Part shown: piece after piece, positions 1 through 11,590 of the stretch
Position numbering within the stretch: position 1 is the stretch's first letter
Layout: the number at the start of each line of letters is the position of its first letter
DNA from: Amorphus coralli DSM 19760
GTDB taxonomy: Bacteria; Pseudomonadota; Alphaproteobacteria; Rhizobiales; Amorphaceae
DNA: 64,000 nt
Direction: 5' to 3'
NCBI RefSeq assembly: GCF_000374525.1
Contig: NZ_KB894576.1
Location: 124,001-188,000, forward strand
Notes under the pieces: model-generated
Told to the model about the DNA's origin: nothing
The model's input: the letters and a program-made list of their open reading frames with translations, nothing else
The model's database searches: none
Made by a program: the position numbers and the translations under genes

Positions 1-30
1 TCCCGTGTTGCGGGGCGGCGCTGCGACCAT
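1..30 (-). CDS. possible start of a downstream minus-strand gene (partial)
   Basis: On the minus strand an ATG at 30-28 follows a GGGAGGG-like ribosome binding site about 7 bases upstream and stays open to the window edge (MVAAPPRNTG). Only ten codons are visible, so no function can be given. It could equally be chance; it lies about 125 bases downstream of the aspC stop codon and in the same direction. Confidence 0.25.
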   Translation of the reverse strand, partial: MVAAPPRNTG

Positions 31-155
31 CGCCTCGCCCTCCCCGAGGGTGTTCCGTGCAGCGTCGCGCACGGCCGCGCCCCATCAGGGACACAGGCCG
101 TGCGCGAAGGGTCTGTTCGGTCCTCGCCGCGAGAGACGGGCGGCTCTGCGCCGGC

Positions 156-1361
<1,206 letters not shown>

Positions 1362-1511
1362 TCATCTTCCTTGGTCTGCGGAGGTTGCGGAAAGGTCGGC
1401 AAAAGCACTGAAAGGGCGCGTCAGCGACGCACCCTCAACGACGGATCGACATGCGGTGACGAAGGCCGGGCCTGCAATCCGCCAGGCAGCAGCGGCCCGG
1501 TCGCGGGACCC

Positions 1512-1826
1512 TTAGAACGGGATGCCCGGACCGATCGCCCCGTTCCAGCCGTCAACGGTGCCGTGGGGCTGGTCGTAGGTGTAGTCGTTCACCGGGATGT
1601 CGAGATTCGGCGTTTTGAGTTTGCCGCTGTTGATCCCGGGGCTGATGGGCAAGCCCGAATTCGTCAGCATGTACACGCCGGGGAGGCTCGGACCATACGG
1701 CCCGGGATAGGCGTATCCGCCCGGCGTGACCGTGATCTCCGGAGCATTCTGTGCCGTGGCGGTAAAGCCCGGCGCGGTGACCAGCAGCACCACTGCGGTG
1801 GCGGTGAAGCTCCTCATCATACTCAT
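1512..1826 (-). CDS. small exported protein of unknown function
   Basis: A 104 aa protein with a typical Sec signal peptide (MSMMRSFTATAVVLLVTAPGF, cleavage probable after TATAQ or nearby). The mature part is rich in Gly, Pro, Tyr and Asn, with YAYPGPYGPSLPG near residues 38-50 and an acidic, aromatic C-terminal half. No domain is recognised and there are no cysteines. The coding frame is supported by the clean signal peptide and GC-rich third positions. It sits between hrcA and aspC, where alphaproteobacteria often have grpE instead, so it is not obviously part of a heat-shock operon. Periplasmic or outer-surface location is inferred from the signal peptide only. Confidence 0.6.
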   Translation of the reverse strand: MSMMRSFTATAVVLLVTAPGFTATAQNAPEITVTPGGYAYPGPYGPSLPGVYMLTNSGLPISPGINSGKLKTPNLDIPVNDYTYDQPHGTVDGWNGAIGPGIPF

Positions 1827-2006
1827 GTCTCCCTGCAGCCGGCCCCGCAGACACCCCAGTCCCCGGAACGACGCTCAAACGCTTCTGGAGGAACATATAA
1901 CCCCCAAACCGCTGCGAAGCACGCCCGCTGATGGCCAAACGGGCCAATTTTCGCCATGGGTGTCGCATCGTTGCCGCAATTCGCCGCGCTCGCGCGGCGC
2001 GGAGTG

Positions 2007-3146
2007 TCAGCGCACCAACCGACCGACCAGGCGCGCCGTGTAATCGACCATGGGAATGATCCGGCCGTAGTTCAGCCGCGTCGGGCCGATGACACCCAGC
2101 GCGCCGACCACCCGATTCTCCTCGTCGCGGTAGGGGGACACCACCAACGACGAGCCGGACATGGAGAAAAGCTTGTTCTCCGAGCCGATGAAGATGCGCA
2201 CCCCGTCGGCATCTTCGGCCCGCGACAGGAGCTGCAGGAGTTCGCGGTTGCTCTCCAGATCGTCGAACAGGCGGCGAATGCGCTCCAGATCCTCCTGGGC
2301 GGTGAGATCTTCCAGCAGGTTGGCGCGGCCATGGACGATGAGCGTGCCGCCGTCCTCCTGAGTCCCGCTGCCGGCCCAGGTGACGATGCCCATCTCCACC
2401 AGACGACGGGTGAGCTCGTCGAGCTCCGCCTGCTGCTGGTCCTTGAGGCCCTGCAGCGCGGTCATCGCCTCGACCAGCGTCTTGCCGCGGATGTGGGCGT
2501 TCAGGTAGTTCGTCGCCTCCGCCAGCGCCGACGGTGGCAGGCCCGGCGGCAGGTCCACGATGCGGTTCTCCACCGAGCCGTTCTCGCCGACCATGACCAC
2601 CAGCGCGGTGGCCGCGTCGAGGCGGACGAACTCGACGTGCTTGACGCGCAGATCGGCCTTGGACACCACCACGACGCCGGCGCCGCGCGACAAGCCGGAC
2701 AGAAGCTGGCTCGCATCGTGGAGGAGGGCGTCGGTGCCCCGGTCGGAGCCGCCGGCCCGGACCTGGGACTCGATGCCGGCCCGGTCCTGGTCCGACAGGT
2801 CGCCGATCTCCAGCAGCGCGTCGACGAAGAAACGCAGGCCCTGCTCGGTCGGCAGCCGGCCGGCGCTGGTGTGCGGGGCATAGATGAGGCCGAGCGCCTC
2901 GAGATCCGACATGACGTTGCGGACAGAGGCCGGCGACAGCGCGGTGGCCAGCTGACGCGAGATGTTGCGCGAGCCGATGGGCTCGCCCGTATCCAGGTAG
3001 GACTCGACGATCTGCTTGAAGATCTCGCGCGAACGGGCGTCGAGATCCACGAGGTTCGACTGCGGCGGTTCGATCCGACGATCAGAAGCCACTTTCGCTT
3101 CACTCCGACTGTTGCGGGGGATGCCCGGCCGTTCGGGGCCGGTCAT
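2007..3146 (-). CDS. hrcA: heat-inducible transcription repressor HrcA
   Basis: Represses class I heat-shock operons (groESL, sometimes dnaK) by binding the CIRCE inverted repeat; its activity depends on GroEL. The 379 aa protein has the N-terminal winged helix ([18 protein letters not shown], then [13 protein letters not shown], near residues 35-65) followed by [18 protein letters not shown] near residues 85-105, all typical of HrcA, and the long C-terminal dimerisation/GAF-like region ending in [20 protein letters not shown]. The start at 3146 gives a roughly 30-residue leader before the conserved part; an internal GTG at VASDRR is an alternative. It is divergent from rph. No CIRCE element is visible in the 174 bp between them, so autoregulation through CIRCE is not supported here. 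Confidence 0.94.
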   Translation of the reverse strand: MTGPERPGIPRNSRSEAKVASDRRIEPPQSNLVDLDARSREIFKQIVESYLDTGEPIGSRNISRQLATALSPASVRNVMSDLEALGLIYAPHTSAGRLPTEQGLRFFVDALLEIGDLSDQDRAGIESQVRAGGSDRGTDALLHDASQLLSGLSRGAGVVVVSKADLRVKHVEFVRLDAATALVVMVGENGSVENRIVDLPPGLPPSALAEATNYLNAHIRGKTLVEAMTALQGLKDQQQAELDELTRRLVEMGIVTWAGSGTQEDGGTLIVHGRANLLEDLTAQEDLERIRRLFDDLESNRELLQLLSRAEDADGVRIFIGSENKLFSMSGSSLVVSPYRDEENRVVGALGVIGPTRLNYGRIIPMVDYTARLVGRLVR

Positions 3147-3320
3147 CCGGTAATGGCTGTCCTGCCTATGCTGGAGACGGTACCGCGTCCGTCAAGGGCG
3201 AAGACGCCGGGCGCGCCTTTACGGTTCCCGGCAAAGCTGATTACTAGGGCCGCATCGCGGGCCGGAGCCCGCCGGCCGCCCGGCGGCCGCCCTTGAGACA
3301 TCCGACTGGGAGACTGCCGC

Positions 3321-4037
3321 ATGCGCCCGTCCAACCGCGCAGCCGACGAAATGCGACGCGTGTCGCTCGAGCGCGGCGTCTCGCGTCACGCCGAGGGGTC
3401 CTGCACCGTGCGCTTCGGCCACACCCATGTCCTGTGCACCGCGAGCCTGGAAGAGCGGGTTCCGCCGTGGTTGCGCGGCAGCGGGGAAGGGTGGGTGACC
3501 GCCGAGTACGGCATGCTGCCGCGCGCCACCAACACGCGCATGAAGCGCGAGGTGAAGGCCGGCCAGCCCTCCGGCCGGACCCAGGAAATCCAGCGCCTCA
3601 TCGGCCGCTCGCTGCGCGCCGTCGTCGACCGCCGCGCACTGGGCGAGCGCCAGATCACCGTCGACTGCGACGTCATCCAGGCCGACGGCGGCACCCGGAC
3701 CGCCGCGATCACCGGTGCCTGGGTCGCGCTTTCGGACTGTCTGAACTGGATGGCCCAGCGCAACATGCTGCGCGGCGGCCAGGTTCTGCGCGATCACGTG
3801 GCCGCGGTGTCGTGCGGCATCTATCGCGGCACCCCGGTGCTCGACCTCGACTATGCCGAGGACTCGGAGGCGGAGACGGACGCCAACTTCGTCCTCACCG
3901 GCTCCAAGGGGATCATCGAGATCCAGGGGACGGCGGAAAAGACGCCGTTCTCGCGGGACGAGTTCGGCCAGCTGGTCGATCTCGCCGAGGTCGGGGTGGG
4001 CCAGCTCGTGGAGCTGCAGAAGCTGGCGATCGGCTGA
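3321..4037 (+). CDS. rph: ribonuclease PH
   Basis: Phosphorolytic 3'-5' exoribonuclease that trims tRNA precursors and other structured RNAs, forming a hexameric ring. The 238 aa length fits the family. It starts [21 protein letters not shown] and carries the conserved [19 protein letters not shown] (residues ~55-75), [17 protein letters not shown] and the core [20 protein letters not shown] (~115-134), including the active-site acidic residues. It opens a plus-strand run rph-rdgB-hemW-glnD; the next gene starts only 4 bases after its stop, so co-transcription is likely. The pairing of rph with rdgB and divergence from hrcA are common in alphaproteobacteria. Confidence 0.96.
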   Translation: MRPSNRAADEMRRVSLERGVSRHAEGSCTVRFGHTHVLCTASLEERVPPWLRGSGEGWVTAEYGMLPRATNTRMKREVKAGQPSGRTQEIQRLIGRSLRAVVDRRALGERQITVDCDVIQADGGTRTAAITGAWVALSDCLNWMAQRNMLRGGQVLRDHVAAVSCGIYRGTPVLDLDYAEDSEAETDANFVLTGSKGIIEIQGTAEKTPFSRDEFGQLVDLAEVGVGQLVELQKLAIG

Positions 4038-4041
4038 TCCC

Positions 4042-4683
4042 ATGAGCGTGCGCACCTTCACCGAGACCGAACTCGTCGTCGCCAGCCACAACGCCGGCAA
4101 GGTCCGCGAGATCCGGGAGCTGCTCGCGAGCTTCCCGATCGACGTGCTGGCCGCTTCCGATCTCGGACTGCCAGAGCCGGAAGAGACCGGCACGACCTTC
4201 ACCGAGAATGCGGTCCTGAAGGCGAAGGCGGCGGTGGCGGCATCGGGCAAACCGGCGCTGGCCGACGATTCCGGGCTGGCCGTCGACGCGCTCGGCGGCG
4301 ATCCGGGCATCTACTCGGCCCGCTGGGCCGGCCCGGACAAGGATTTCGCGCAGGCCATGCGCAACGTGGAGGAGAAGCTGCAGGAGGCCGGGGCCACCGG
4401 TCCCGAAGCCCGGACCGGCCGTTTCGTCGCCGTTTTGGCGCTCGCCTGGCCGGACGGTCACGTGGAGGTCTTCCCCGGCGAGATCGAGGGCACCCTGGTC
4501 TGGCCGCCCCGGGGGGAGAAAGGCTTCGGCTACGACCCTATATTCCGTCCCGAGGGACACGAGCGGACCTTCGGAGAGATGACGGCAGACGAGAAACACG
4601 GATGGCGGCCGGGCGCCGCGAGCGCGCTTTCGCACCGCGCACGGGCGTTCAAGTCCCTGGCGGAAACGTGCCTGAGACGCTGA
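4042..4683 (+). CDS. rdgB: XTP/dITP diphosphatase (non-canonical purine NTP pyrophosphatase)
   Basis: Cleans the nucleotide pool by hydrolysing dITP, XTP and dHAPTP to monophosphates. The 213 aa product has the family signature near the N-terminus ([17 protein letters not shown], residues ~11-27), [29 protein letters not shown] (~72-85), and the C-terminal [13 protein letters not shown] and [18 protein letters not shown] regions. The ATG at 4042 ([10 protein letters not shown]) is chosen because the conserved N-terminal motif begins just after it; longer in-frame starts would run inside rph. It follows rph by 4 bases and its 3' end overlaps the likely GTG start of hemW by 16 bases. Confidence 0.95.
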   Translation: MSVRTFTETELVVASHNAGKVREIRELLASFPIDVLAASDLGLPEPEETGTTFTENAVLKAKAAVAASGKPALADDSGLAVDALGGDPGIYSARWAGPDKDFAQAMRNVEEKLQEAGATGPEARTGRFVAVLALAWPDGHVEVFPGEIEGTLVWPPRGEKGFGYDPIFRPEGHERTFGEMTADEKHGWRPGAASALSHRARAFKSLAETCLRR

Positions 4684-5945
4684 CCATCGCCGACCCGACC
4701 GCGGGCAGCGAGGACAGCCTCGCCGTCTACGTCCACTGGCCGTTCTGTGCGGCCAAATGCCCTTACTGCGATTTCAACAGCCATGTCCGCCACGGAGGCG
4801 TCGACCAGCAGGCGTTCGCCGACGCGCTGGTGCGCGAGCTTGGGTTCGCGGCGGCGCGCGTGCCCGAACGGACGGTGACGAGCGTCTTCTTCGGCGGCGG
4901 CACGCCATCGTTGATGACGCCAGAGACCGTCGGCCGGATCATCGACGCGATATCGGCAACCTGGCGTATCTCCAACGACTGCGAGATCACGCTGGAGGCC
5001 AATCCGTCGAGCGTCGAGGCGGATCGCTTCGCCGGCTACCGGCTCGCCGGCGTCGACCGGGTCTCGCTCGGCGTCCAGTCTCTGCGCGACGCGGACTTGC
5101 GTTTCCTGGGACGCCTGCACGACGTGGCCGCGGCGAAGCGGGCCATCGAGATCGCGCGCTCGACCTTTTCTCGGATTTCCTGCGACCTGATCTATGCCCG
5201 CCCGGGCCAGACGCTCGCCCAGTGGGAGGCCGAACTCGGCGAGATGCTGGGCTACGCGCCCGATCACCTCTCGCTCTACCAGCTGACCATCGAGCCCGAG
5301 ACGCCGTTCTTTCGACTCCACGAGACGGGCAAGCTGACCATTCCCGATGACGACACCGGCGCCGACCTGTTCGAGGCGACGCGGGCCATGTGCGCCGACG
5401 CCGGCCTGCCGGCCTATGAGGTCTCCAACCACGCCAGGCCGGGTGCGGAATGCCGGCACAATCTGGCCTACTGGCGGGGCGGCGACTATGTCGGCATCGG
5501 TCCGGGGGCGCACGGGCGGCTGACCGTTGACGGCGTGCGCCACGCCACCATCGCGACCCGTCACCCGGAAAGCTGGTTGGCTGGCGTGCTTGCGGACGGC
5601 CACGGCTACGCGGAGGATACGCCGCTGTCACGCGAAGAAAGCGGCGAGGAATTCCTCGTCATGGGCCTGCGGCTGGCGGAAGGCATCGATCTTGCGACGT
5701 ACCGGGCGCGCAGCGGCCTGACGATCGAGCCTGCTGCGGTCGCCGACCTGGTCGAAGCCGGACTGGTAGGGTTCTCCGCACCTGACTGTCTCGTCCCTAC
5801 CGACCGTGGCACGCTGGTGCTGAACGCGCTCATTGGCGAGATCGCCAGCCGCGCAAGCCTCGCCGCCCCCGAGCCTGTCGGTTATGGTCGTCTCCCCGAC
5901 GGGCCGGGATCCGCCCGCCCGAACGCACTGGAGCCAACCGAGTGA
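4668..5945 (+). CDS. hemW: radical SAM heme chaperone HemW
   Basis: HemW binds heme and transfers it to heme proteins; it was formerly annotated as oxygen-independent coproporphyrinogen III oxidase. The product is about 425 aa from a GTG at 4668 ([13 protein letters not shown]). The radical SAM cluster motif is CX3CX2C in [13 protein letters not shown] near residues 28-40, followed by [10 protein letters not shown] and RVSLGVQSL. The cysteine spacing and length are those of HemW. The start is placed after most of rdgB, giving a 16-base overlap; a longer in-frame ORF beginning at 4602 would overlap rdgB much more and adds non-conserved residues. The stop overlaps the GTG of glnD by four bases (GTGA), so translational coupling is expected. 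Confidence 0.93.
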   Translation: MPETLTIADPTAGSEDSLAVYVHWPFCAAKCPYCDFNSHVRHGGVDQQAFADALVRELGFAAARVPERTVTSVFFGGGTPSLMTPETVGRIIDAISATWRISNDCEITLEANPSSVEADRFAGYRLAGVDRVSLGVQSLRDADLRFLGRLHDVAAAKRAIEIARSTFSRISCDLIYARPGQTLAQWEAELGEMLGYAPDHLSLYQLTIEPETPFFRLHETGKLTIPDDDTGADLFEATRAMCADAGLPAYEVSNHARPGAECRHNLAYWRGGDYVGIGPGAHGRLTVDGVRHATIATRHPESWLAGVLADGHGYAEDTPLSREESGEEFLVMGLRLAEGIDLATYRARSGLTIEPAAVADLVEAGLVGFSAPDCLVPTDRGTLVLNALIGEIASRASLAAPEPVGYGRLPDGPGSARPNALEPTE

Positions 5946-8764
5946 CGCTTGCCGAGACGCCGGGCACCAAGCGCGTCCCGCAGGGTCGCGAAACCATCCT
6001 CGACCGGGACGCCCTGACGGAGCGACTCGTCGAACGGCTGCGCGAAGACCGGGGCAACTGGAACAAGGCGCGCCCGGACGTGCTCGCGATCCTCAAGGAG
6101 GAGCGCGACGTGGCGATGGCGGAGATCGAGCGGCTGCTTGGAGAAGACGGCGGCGGCATTCTCTGCGCGCGCCGGATCGCGCGGCTGCACGACGACATCA
6201 TCGCGGCCATCGCCCAGATCGTGACGTCCTACGCCTATCCCGCCGACAATCCGTCCTCCGCGGAGAGGATCTCCATCATCGCCGTCGGCGGATACGGACG
6301 CGGCACGCTGGCGCCCGGCTCCGACATCGATCTCCTGTTCCTGTTTCCCTACAAGCAGACGGGCTGGATCGAGAGCGTGGTGGAGGCGATCCTCTACATG
6401 CTCTGGGATCTCGGCCTGACGGTCGGACACGCGACCCGGTCCATCGACGACTGCATCCGGATGAGCAAGTCCGACATGACGGTGCGCACCGCCATCCTGG
6501 AGGCGCGGCCGCTGTGGGGCGACGCGGAGCTGGCCGAGGAGCTCATCAGCCGCTTCGACACCGCCGTCGTGCGCGGCTCCGCGGCAGAGTTCATTTCCGC
6601 CAAGCTGGCCGAGCGCGACGAGCGCCATCGTCGCCAGGGCCGGTCGCGCTATCTCGTCGAGCCCAACGTGAAGGAGGGCAAGGGCGGGCTGCGCGACCTG
6701 CACACGCTGTTCTGGATCGCCAAATACTTCTTCCGGGTCCGCACCGGGGAGGAGCTGGTGCAGCTCGGCGTGTTCACACGCGCCGACTATCGCCTGTTTC
6801 GCAAGTGCGACGACTTCCTGTGGGCGGTGCGTTGCCACCTGCACTTCCTGACCGGGCGACACGAGGAGCGGCTCTCCTTCGACGTCCAGCGCGAGATCGC
6901 GGTCCGCCTCAGCTACACCTCGCATCCCGGCCTGCGCGACGTCGAACGCTTCATGAAGCACTACTTCCTCGTGGCGAAGGACGTGGGCGACCTGACCCGC
7001 ATTCTGTGCTCGGCGCTGGAAGAGGAACAGGTCAAGCAGGCGCCGAGCCTGAACCGCTTCCTGCGCACCATGCGCCGCGGCAAGCAGCGGGCCATTCGCG
7101 GCCACGAGGATTTCGTCGTCGACCACGAACGCATCAGCGTTGCCGACGATGAGGTGTTCAAGCGCGATCCCGTGAACCTGATCCGGATCTTCCACGTCGC
7201 CGACAAGCACGGGCTGGCCTTCCACCCCGACGCGATGACGCTGATCCGGCGCTCGCTGAAGCTCATCGATGCGTCGGTGCGCGACAATCCGGACGCGAAC
7301 CGCTGGTTCATGGAGGTGCTGACCTCGCGGAACGACCCGGAAACGGTGCTCCGCCGCATGAACGAGGCGGGCGTCCTCGGCAAGTTCGTGACCGAGTTCG
7401 GAAAGGTCGTCGCGATGATGCAGTTCAACATGTATCACCACTACACCGTCGACGAGCACCTGATCCGCACCATCGGGATCCTGGCCGACATCGAGCGCGG
7501 CGCGCTGGAAGGCGAGCATCCGCTGGCGACCGCCCTGTTCCCGACGATCCAGAACCGGCGGATCCTCTATGCCGCGATGTTCCTCCACGACATCGCGAAG
7601 GGGCGGCCGGAAGACCATTCGATCCTGGGCATGAAGATCGCCCGCAAGCTTTGCCCCCGATTCGGCTTTTCGCCCTCGGAGACCGAAACCATTGCCTGGT
7701 TGATCCAGTATCATCTCTCCATGAGCGTCACCGCCCAGTCGCGCGATCTCGGCGATCCGAAGACCATCGCCGACTTCGCGGAGATCGTGCAGAGCCCGGA
7801 ACGGCTGAAGCTGCTGGAGATCCTGACCGAGGCCGACATCGCGGCCGTCGGTCCCGGGGTCTGGAACGGCTGGAAGGCGCAGCTCCTGCGCGTGCTCTAC
7901 GACGAGACCGAGCCGCGGCTTGCCGGCGGGCACTCGCGCCTGTCGCGGGCCCAGCGCGTGGCGGCAGCGCAGGACCAGTTGCGCGAGGCGCTCGCCGACT
8001 GGGACCAGTCAGACCTCGATGCCTATGTGGAGCGCCACTACGATCCCTACTGGCTGCGCGTCGACCTGCCGGAGAAGATCGCCCATGCCAGCCTGATCCA
8101 CGAGGCGGCACGTGACGGACGGCGCTTCGCCACCGACCTTCAGGTGGACGAGCAGACTGCCGTGACCCGGCTCACGGTCCTCGCCCCCGATCACCCGCGG
8201 CTCCTGTCGGCCATCTTCGGCTCGTGTTCGGTCGGCGGCGCAAACATCGTCGATGCGCAGATCTTCACCACGACCGACGGGTTCGCCCTCGACACCATCG
8301 CCATCTCGCGCGAGTTCGACAGCACCGACGACGAGCGTCGGCGCGCCGAGCGGATCTTCGACCTGATCGAGCGCTCGCTGACCGGCAAGGAAAAGCTTCC
8401 CGCCAAGGTGGAGCAACGGATTCGCAAGAAGGCCGGCCCGAAGCCCTTCCGGCTGGCAACCGAAGTGCTGCTGCACAACACCTGGTCGGACCGGCACACG
8501 GTGCTGGAAATCTCCGGCCTCGACCGGCCGGGCCTGCTCTACGACCTGACGCGGGCGATTTCCGACCTGAACCTCAACATCGCCTCGGCCCACGTGGCCA
8601 CCTTCGGCGAGCGGGTGGTCGACGTCTTCTACGTGACCGACCTGATCGGCCACAAAGTCTCCAGCGGCACGCGTGAAAGCCGCATCAAGAAGCGCCTTAC
8701 TGCCGCCTTCGATGGAGACGACAAGCGCACGGGACCAAAGTCACGCGACCAGGCGGCAGCGTGA
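5942..8764 (+). CDS. glnD: bifunctional PII uridylyltransferase / uridylyl-removing enzyme
   Basis: Senses glutamine and adds or removes UMP on PII proteins (GlnB/GlnK), setting nitrogen status for NtrBC and glutamine synthetase. The 940 aa protein has the expected order: nucleotidyltransferase with GGYGRGTLAPGSDIDLLF near residues 115-132, the GlnD linker with LVEPNVKEGKGGLRDLHTL, an HD hydrolase domain with FLHDIAKGRPEDHS near 545, and two C-terminal ACT domains (TVLAPDHPRLLSAIFG and LEISGLDRPGLLYDLTRA). It starts with GTG, overlapping the hemW stop by four bases. Its presence links to the urea transporter with a sigma-54 promoter further along the window, since both belong to the Ntr regulon in related organisms. 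Confidence 0.97.
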   Translation: MTLAETPGTKRVPQGRETILDRDALTERLVERLREDRGNWNKARPDVLAILKEERDVAMAEIERLLGEDGGGILCARRIARLHDDIIAAIAQIVTSYAYPADNPSSAERISIIAVGGYGRGTLAPGSDIDLLFLFPYKQTGWIESVVEAILYMLWDLGLTVGHATRSIDDCIRMSKSDMTVRTAILEARPLWGDAELAEELISRFDTAVVRGSAAEFISAKLAERDERHRRQGRSRYLVEPNVKEGKGGLRDLHTLFWIAKYFFRVRTGEELVQLGVFTRADYRLFRKCDDFLWAVRCHLHFLTGRHEERLSFDVQREIAVRLSYTSHPGLRDVERFMKHYFLVAKDVGDLTRILCSALEEEQVKQAPSLNRFLRTMRRGKQRAIRGHEDFVVDHERISVADDEVFKRDPVNLIRIFHVADKHGLAFHPDAMTLIRRSLKLIDASVRDNPDANRWFMEVLTSRNDPETVLRRMNEAGVLGKFVTEFGKVVAMMQFNMYHHYTVDEHLIRTIGILADIERGALEGEHPLATALFPTIQNRRILYAAMFLHDIAKGRPEDHSILGMKIARKLCPRFGFSPSETETIAWLIQYHLSMSVTAQSRDLGDPKTIADFAEIVQSPERLKLLEILTEADIAAVGPGVWNGWKAQLLRVLYDETEPRLAGGHSRLSRAQRVAAAQDQLREALADWDQSDLDAYVERHYDPYWLRVDLPEKIAHASLIHEAARDGRRFATDLQVDEQTAVTRLTVLAPDHPRLLSAIFGSCSVGGANIVDAQIFTTTDGFALDTIAISREFDSTDDERRRAERIFDLIERSLTGKEKLPAKVEQRIRKKAGPKPFRLATEVLLHNTWSDRHTVLEISGLDRPGLLYDLTRAISDLNLNIASAHVATFGERVVDVFYVTDLIGHKVSSGTRESRIKKRLTAAFDGDDKRTGPKSRDQAAA

Positions 8765-8815
8765 TATAGGGTCCGGTCCGCCTTTCCCGCATCGACGCCG
8801 CTTCGGTTCCCTGAC

Positions 8816-10396
8816 GTGAATCTCCTGCGCAACTTCGCCACAGTCGGCTCGTTCACGATGATGAGTCGCGTCCTCGGCTTCGTCCGGGACATCCTGATCG
8901 CGGCGTTCCTGGGTACAGGCGTCGTCGCCGACGCCTTCTTCGTCGCCTTCAAGTTGCCGAACCTGTTCCGCCGCCTGTTCGCGGAAGGGGCCTTCAACTC
9001 CGCCTTCGTGCCGCTGTTCGCGCGCGCCGTCGAAGAGGGCGGGCGCGAGGACGCGCGGCGCTTCGCGGAGGAAATTCTCTCGGCGCTGCTGGTGGTTCTG
9101 ATCATCACCACGCTGCTGGCGGAGATTTTCACGCCGGCGCTGGTGTGGGCCATCGCGCCGGGCTTCGCCGGCGAGGATGCCGACAAGTTCGCCATCACGG
9201 TGGCGCTGACCCGGATCTGCTTCCCCTACCTGGTGGCCATGTCGCTGGTGGCCTTTCTCTCCGGCATTCTGAACACCTTCGACCGGTTCGCCGCCGCCGC
9301 CTTCGCGCCCGTGCTCCTGAACATCGTGCTGATCGCGGTCCTGGCCGGGATCGGCCTGTCCGGCCTGGCGCAGACGGAAAGCGCCGGATGGGTGCTGTCC
9401 TGGGGCGTGTTCGCCGCCGGTATCCTGCAGGCGGGCATGCTGTTCGTCGCCGTCCGCCGGGGCGGCTTTTCGTTCGCCCTCAAGCGGCCGCGCTGGACGC
9501 CCCGGGTGAAGCGGCTCTTGCGGCTCGGCGTGCCGGGCGTGCTGGCCGGTGGCATCACCCAAATCAACATCATGGTCGGCACCATCATCGCCTCGTTCCT
9601 GCCGGGCGCGGTGTCGTTCCTCTACTACGCTGATCGGATCTACCAGCTGCCGCTGGGCGTGGTCGGGATCGCCATCGGCGTCGCCCTGCTGCCGGATCTC
9701 TCGCGCCGTCTTCGTGGCGGCGACGGTGACGGAGCGCATCACACGCAGAACCGGGCGCTGGAATTCGCGCTGGTCCTGACGCTGCCGGCGGCGGTGGCCC
9801 TGGTGCTGGTTCCGGCGGAAATCATCTCCGTGCTCTTCCAGCGCGGCGCGTTCGATGCCGCCGATACCGCCGCGACGGCCGGCGCGTTGGCCGCCTACGG
9901 CCTCGGCCTTCCCGCGTTCGTCCTCATCAAGGTGCTGTCGCCGGCCTATTTCGCCCGCGAGGACACGGCAACGCCGATGTGGTTCGCCGGGGCCGGCATG
10001 GTGGTGAACGTTGGCGTCGCGCTGGCGCTGTTCCCGATCCTCGGCCATATCGGGATCGCACTCGCGACCTCGCTCGCGGGATGGGTCAACACGGCGCTCC
10101 TCTGGATCACGCTGGTGCGCCGGGGCGACTACCGCGCCGATCCGCTGGTCCGCAAACGGCTGCCCAGGATCCTGGTGTCCAGCGTGCTGATGGGCGGCGT
10201 GGTCTGGGGGCTGGCGATCGCACTGGCGCCGGCGTTCGGCTCCACCTCGCTGCTGGTGCGCGGCGGCGCGCTCGCCGGGATGGTCGGTATCGGCATGCTG
10301 ACCTTCTTCGCCCTTTGCCAGTTGACCGGCGCCATCGACCTGAAGCGTTCGCTCGGCCAGATCCGCGGCAGCAAGAGACCGGCGGAAGGGTCCTAA
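8816..10396 (+). CDS. murJ: lipid II flippase MurJ
   Basis: Inner-membrane flippase of the MOP superfamily that moves the peptidoglycan precursor lipid II to the periplasmic face. The 526 aa length and the start [33 protein letters not shown] are characteristic of MviN/MurJ, followed by [26 protein letters not shown]. About 14 hydrophobic segments can be followed along the sequence; [22 protein letters not shown] near residues 262-283 is another family mark. It starts with GTG at 8816, 51 bases after glnD, and is followed by trpS; glnD-murJ-trpS is a widespread alphaproteobacterial order. Confidence 0.96.
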   Translation: MNLLRNFATVGSFTMMSRVLGFVRDILIAAFLGTGVVADAFFVAFKLPNLFRRLFAEGAFNSAFVPLFARAVEEGGREDARRFAEEILSALLVVLIITTLLAEIFTPALVWAIAPGFAGEDADKFAITVALTRICFPYLVAMSLVAFLSGILNTFDRFAAAAFAPVLLNIVLIAVLAGIGLSGLAQTESAGWVLSWGVFAAGILQAGMLFVAVRRGGFSFALKRPRWTPRVKRLLRLGVPGVLAGGITQINIMVGTIIASFLPGAVSFLYYADRIYQLPLGVVGIAIGVALLPDLSRRLRGGDGDGAHHTQNRALEFALVLTLPAAVALVLVPAEIISVLFQRGAFDAADTAATAGALAAYGLGLPAFVLIKVLSPAYFAREDTATPMWFAGAGMVVNVGVALALFPILGHIGIALATSLAGWVNTALLWITLVRRGDYRADPLVRKRLPRILVSSVLMGGVVWGLAIALAPAFGSTSLLVRGGALAGMVGIGMLTFFALCQLTGAIDLKRSLGQIRGSKRPAEGS

Positions 10397-10523
10397 CGGG
10401 CGCCTTCGAGCCGCCTTTCGGCGGGTAGCTTCGCCTGCAATCCGCGCGAGCGGGTTGCGAAGGCGGCGGCGCTTCGCCATAACCCCATCGCTTCCACCCC
10501 TGCGGCAGGATTGGTCAGACCGG

Positions 10524-11570
10524 ATGACGGCCTTCGAACCTCGTGTCTTTTCCGGCGTGCAGCCGACCGGAAATCTCCACCTCGGAAACTATCTCGGCGC
10601 CATCACACGTTTCGTGGCGCTGCAGGACGAGTATCCGTGCGTCTACTGCGTCGTGGACATGCACGCGATCACCGTCTGGCAGGAGCCAACGGAGCTGACC
10701 AACGCGATCCGCAGCGTGACCGCGGCCTTCATCGCCGCCGGTATCGACCCGGACAAGCACGTCATCTTCAACCAGAGCCAGGTGCACCAGCACGCCGAGC
10801 TGGCCTGGGTCTTCAACTGCGTGGCGCGGATGGGCTGGCTCAACCGCATGACCCAGTTCAAGGAGAAGGCGGGCAAGGACAAGGAGAACGCTTCCGTCGG
10901 CCTTTTCGCCTATCCGACCCTGATGGCGGCCGACATCCTGGCCTACAAGGCCACGCACGTTCCCGTCGGCGAGGACCAGAAGCAGCATCTGGAGCTGACG
11001 CGAAACATCGCGCAGAAGTTCAACCACGACTTCGCCGGCCGGATCGCGGAGCTGGGTCACGGCGAGGAGTATTTCCCCGTCACCGAGCCGATCATCCAGG
11101 GCCCTGCAACCCGGGTGATGAGCCTGCGTGACGGGTCCAAGAAGATGTCGAAGTCCGACGCCTCGGACTATTCGCGCATCAACCTGACGGATGACCGCGA
11201 CACAATCGCCACCAAGATCCGCAAGGCGAAGACCGATCCGGAGCCGCTGCCGAGCGAAGCGAAGGGGCTGGAAGGCCGCGCCGAGGCCGACAACCTCGTG
11301 GGCATCTACGCGGCGCTGTCGGAGAAGAGCCGCGACGCGGTGCTGGCGGAGTTCGGCGGCGCGCCGTTCGCCACCTTCAAGCCGGCGCTCGCCGAGCTGG
11401 CGGTGGAGAAGCTCGCCCCGATGAACGGCGAGATGCGCCGCCTGCTGGCCGATCCCGGACATCTTGATGCGGTGCTTGCCCGCGGTGCCGACCAGGCGGC
11501 CGAGATCGCCGCGCCGGTCATCGATGGCGTCAGGGACATCGTGGGCTTCGTCTCCAGCCGCCGCAGCTGA
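10524..11570 (+). CDS. trpS: tryptophanyl-tRNA synthetase
   Basis: Class I aminoacyl-tRNA synthetase charging tRNA-Trp. From the ATG at 10524 ([25 protein letters not shown]) it is 348 aa, the usual size. The HIGH-type motif is [13 protein letters not shown] near residues 14-26; the KMSKS loop is [11 protein letters not shown] near 209. [18 protein letters not shown] is also conserved. A longer frame from 10455 adds an arginine-rich leader that is not part of the family and was rejected. It ends convergently with the smr-mltA-Tim44-like group, 20 bases from the stop of smr. Confidence 0.96.
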   Translation: MTAFEPRVFSGVQPTGNLHLGNYLGAITRFVALQDEYPCVYCVVDMHAITVWQEPTELTNAIRSVTAAFIAAGIDPDKHVIFNQSQVHQHAELAWVFNCVARMGWLNRMTQFKEKAGKDKENASVGLFAYPTLMAADILAYKATHVPVGEDQKQHLELTRNIAQKFNHDFAGRIAELGHGEEYFPVTEPIIQGPATRVMSLRDGSKKMSKSDASDYSRINLTDDRDTIATKIRKAKTDPEPLPSEAKGLEGRAEADNLVGIYAALSEKSRDAVLAEFGGAPFATFKPALAELAVEKLAPMNGEMRRLLADPGHLDAVLARGADQAAEIAAPVIDGVRDIVGFVSSRRS

Positions 11571-11590
11571 TCCGGCGCCGGCCCGACGCC

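Noticed and set aside
3147-3320. CIRCE element near hrcA
   Set aside because: The consensus TTAGCACTC with its inverted copy is not present in the hrcA-rph gap.
5882-7933. 683-aa minus-strand open frame opposite glnD
   Set aside because: Shadow of glnD. The plus frame carries all GlnD motifs, and the minus frame has low-complexity basic sequence.
8741-10480. 579-aa minus-strand open frame opposite murJ
   Set aside because: Shadow; composition is highly charged with many Gly/His/Gln repeats, while murJ in the other strand matches the family over its full length.
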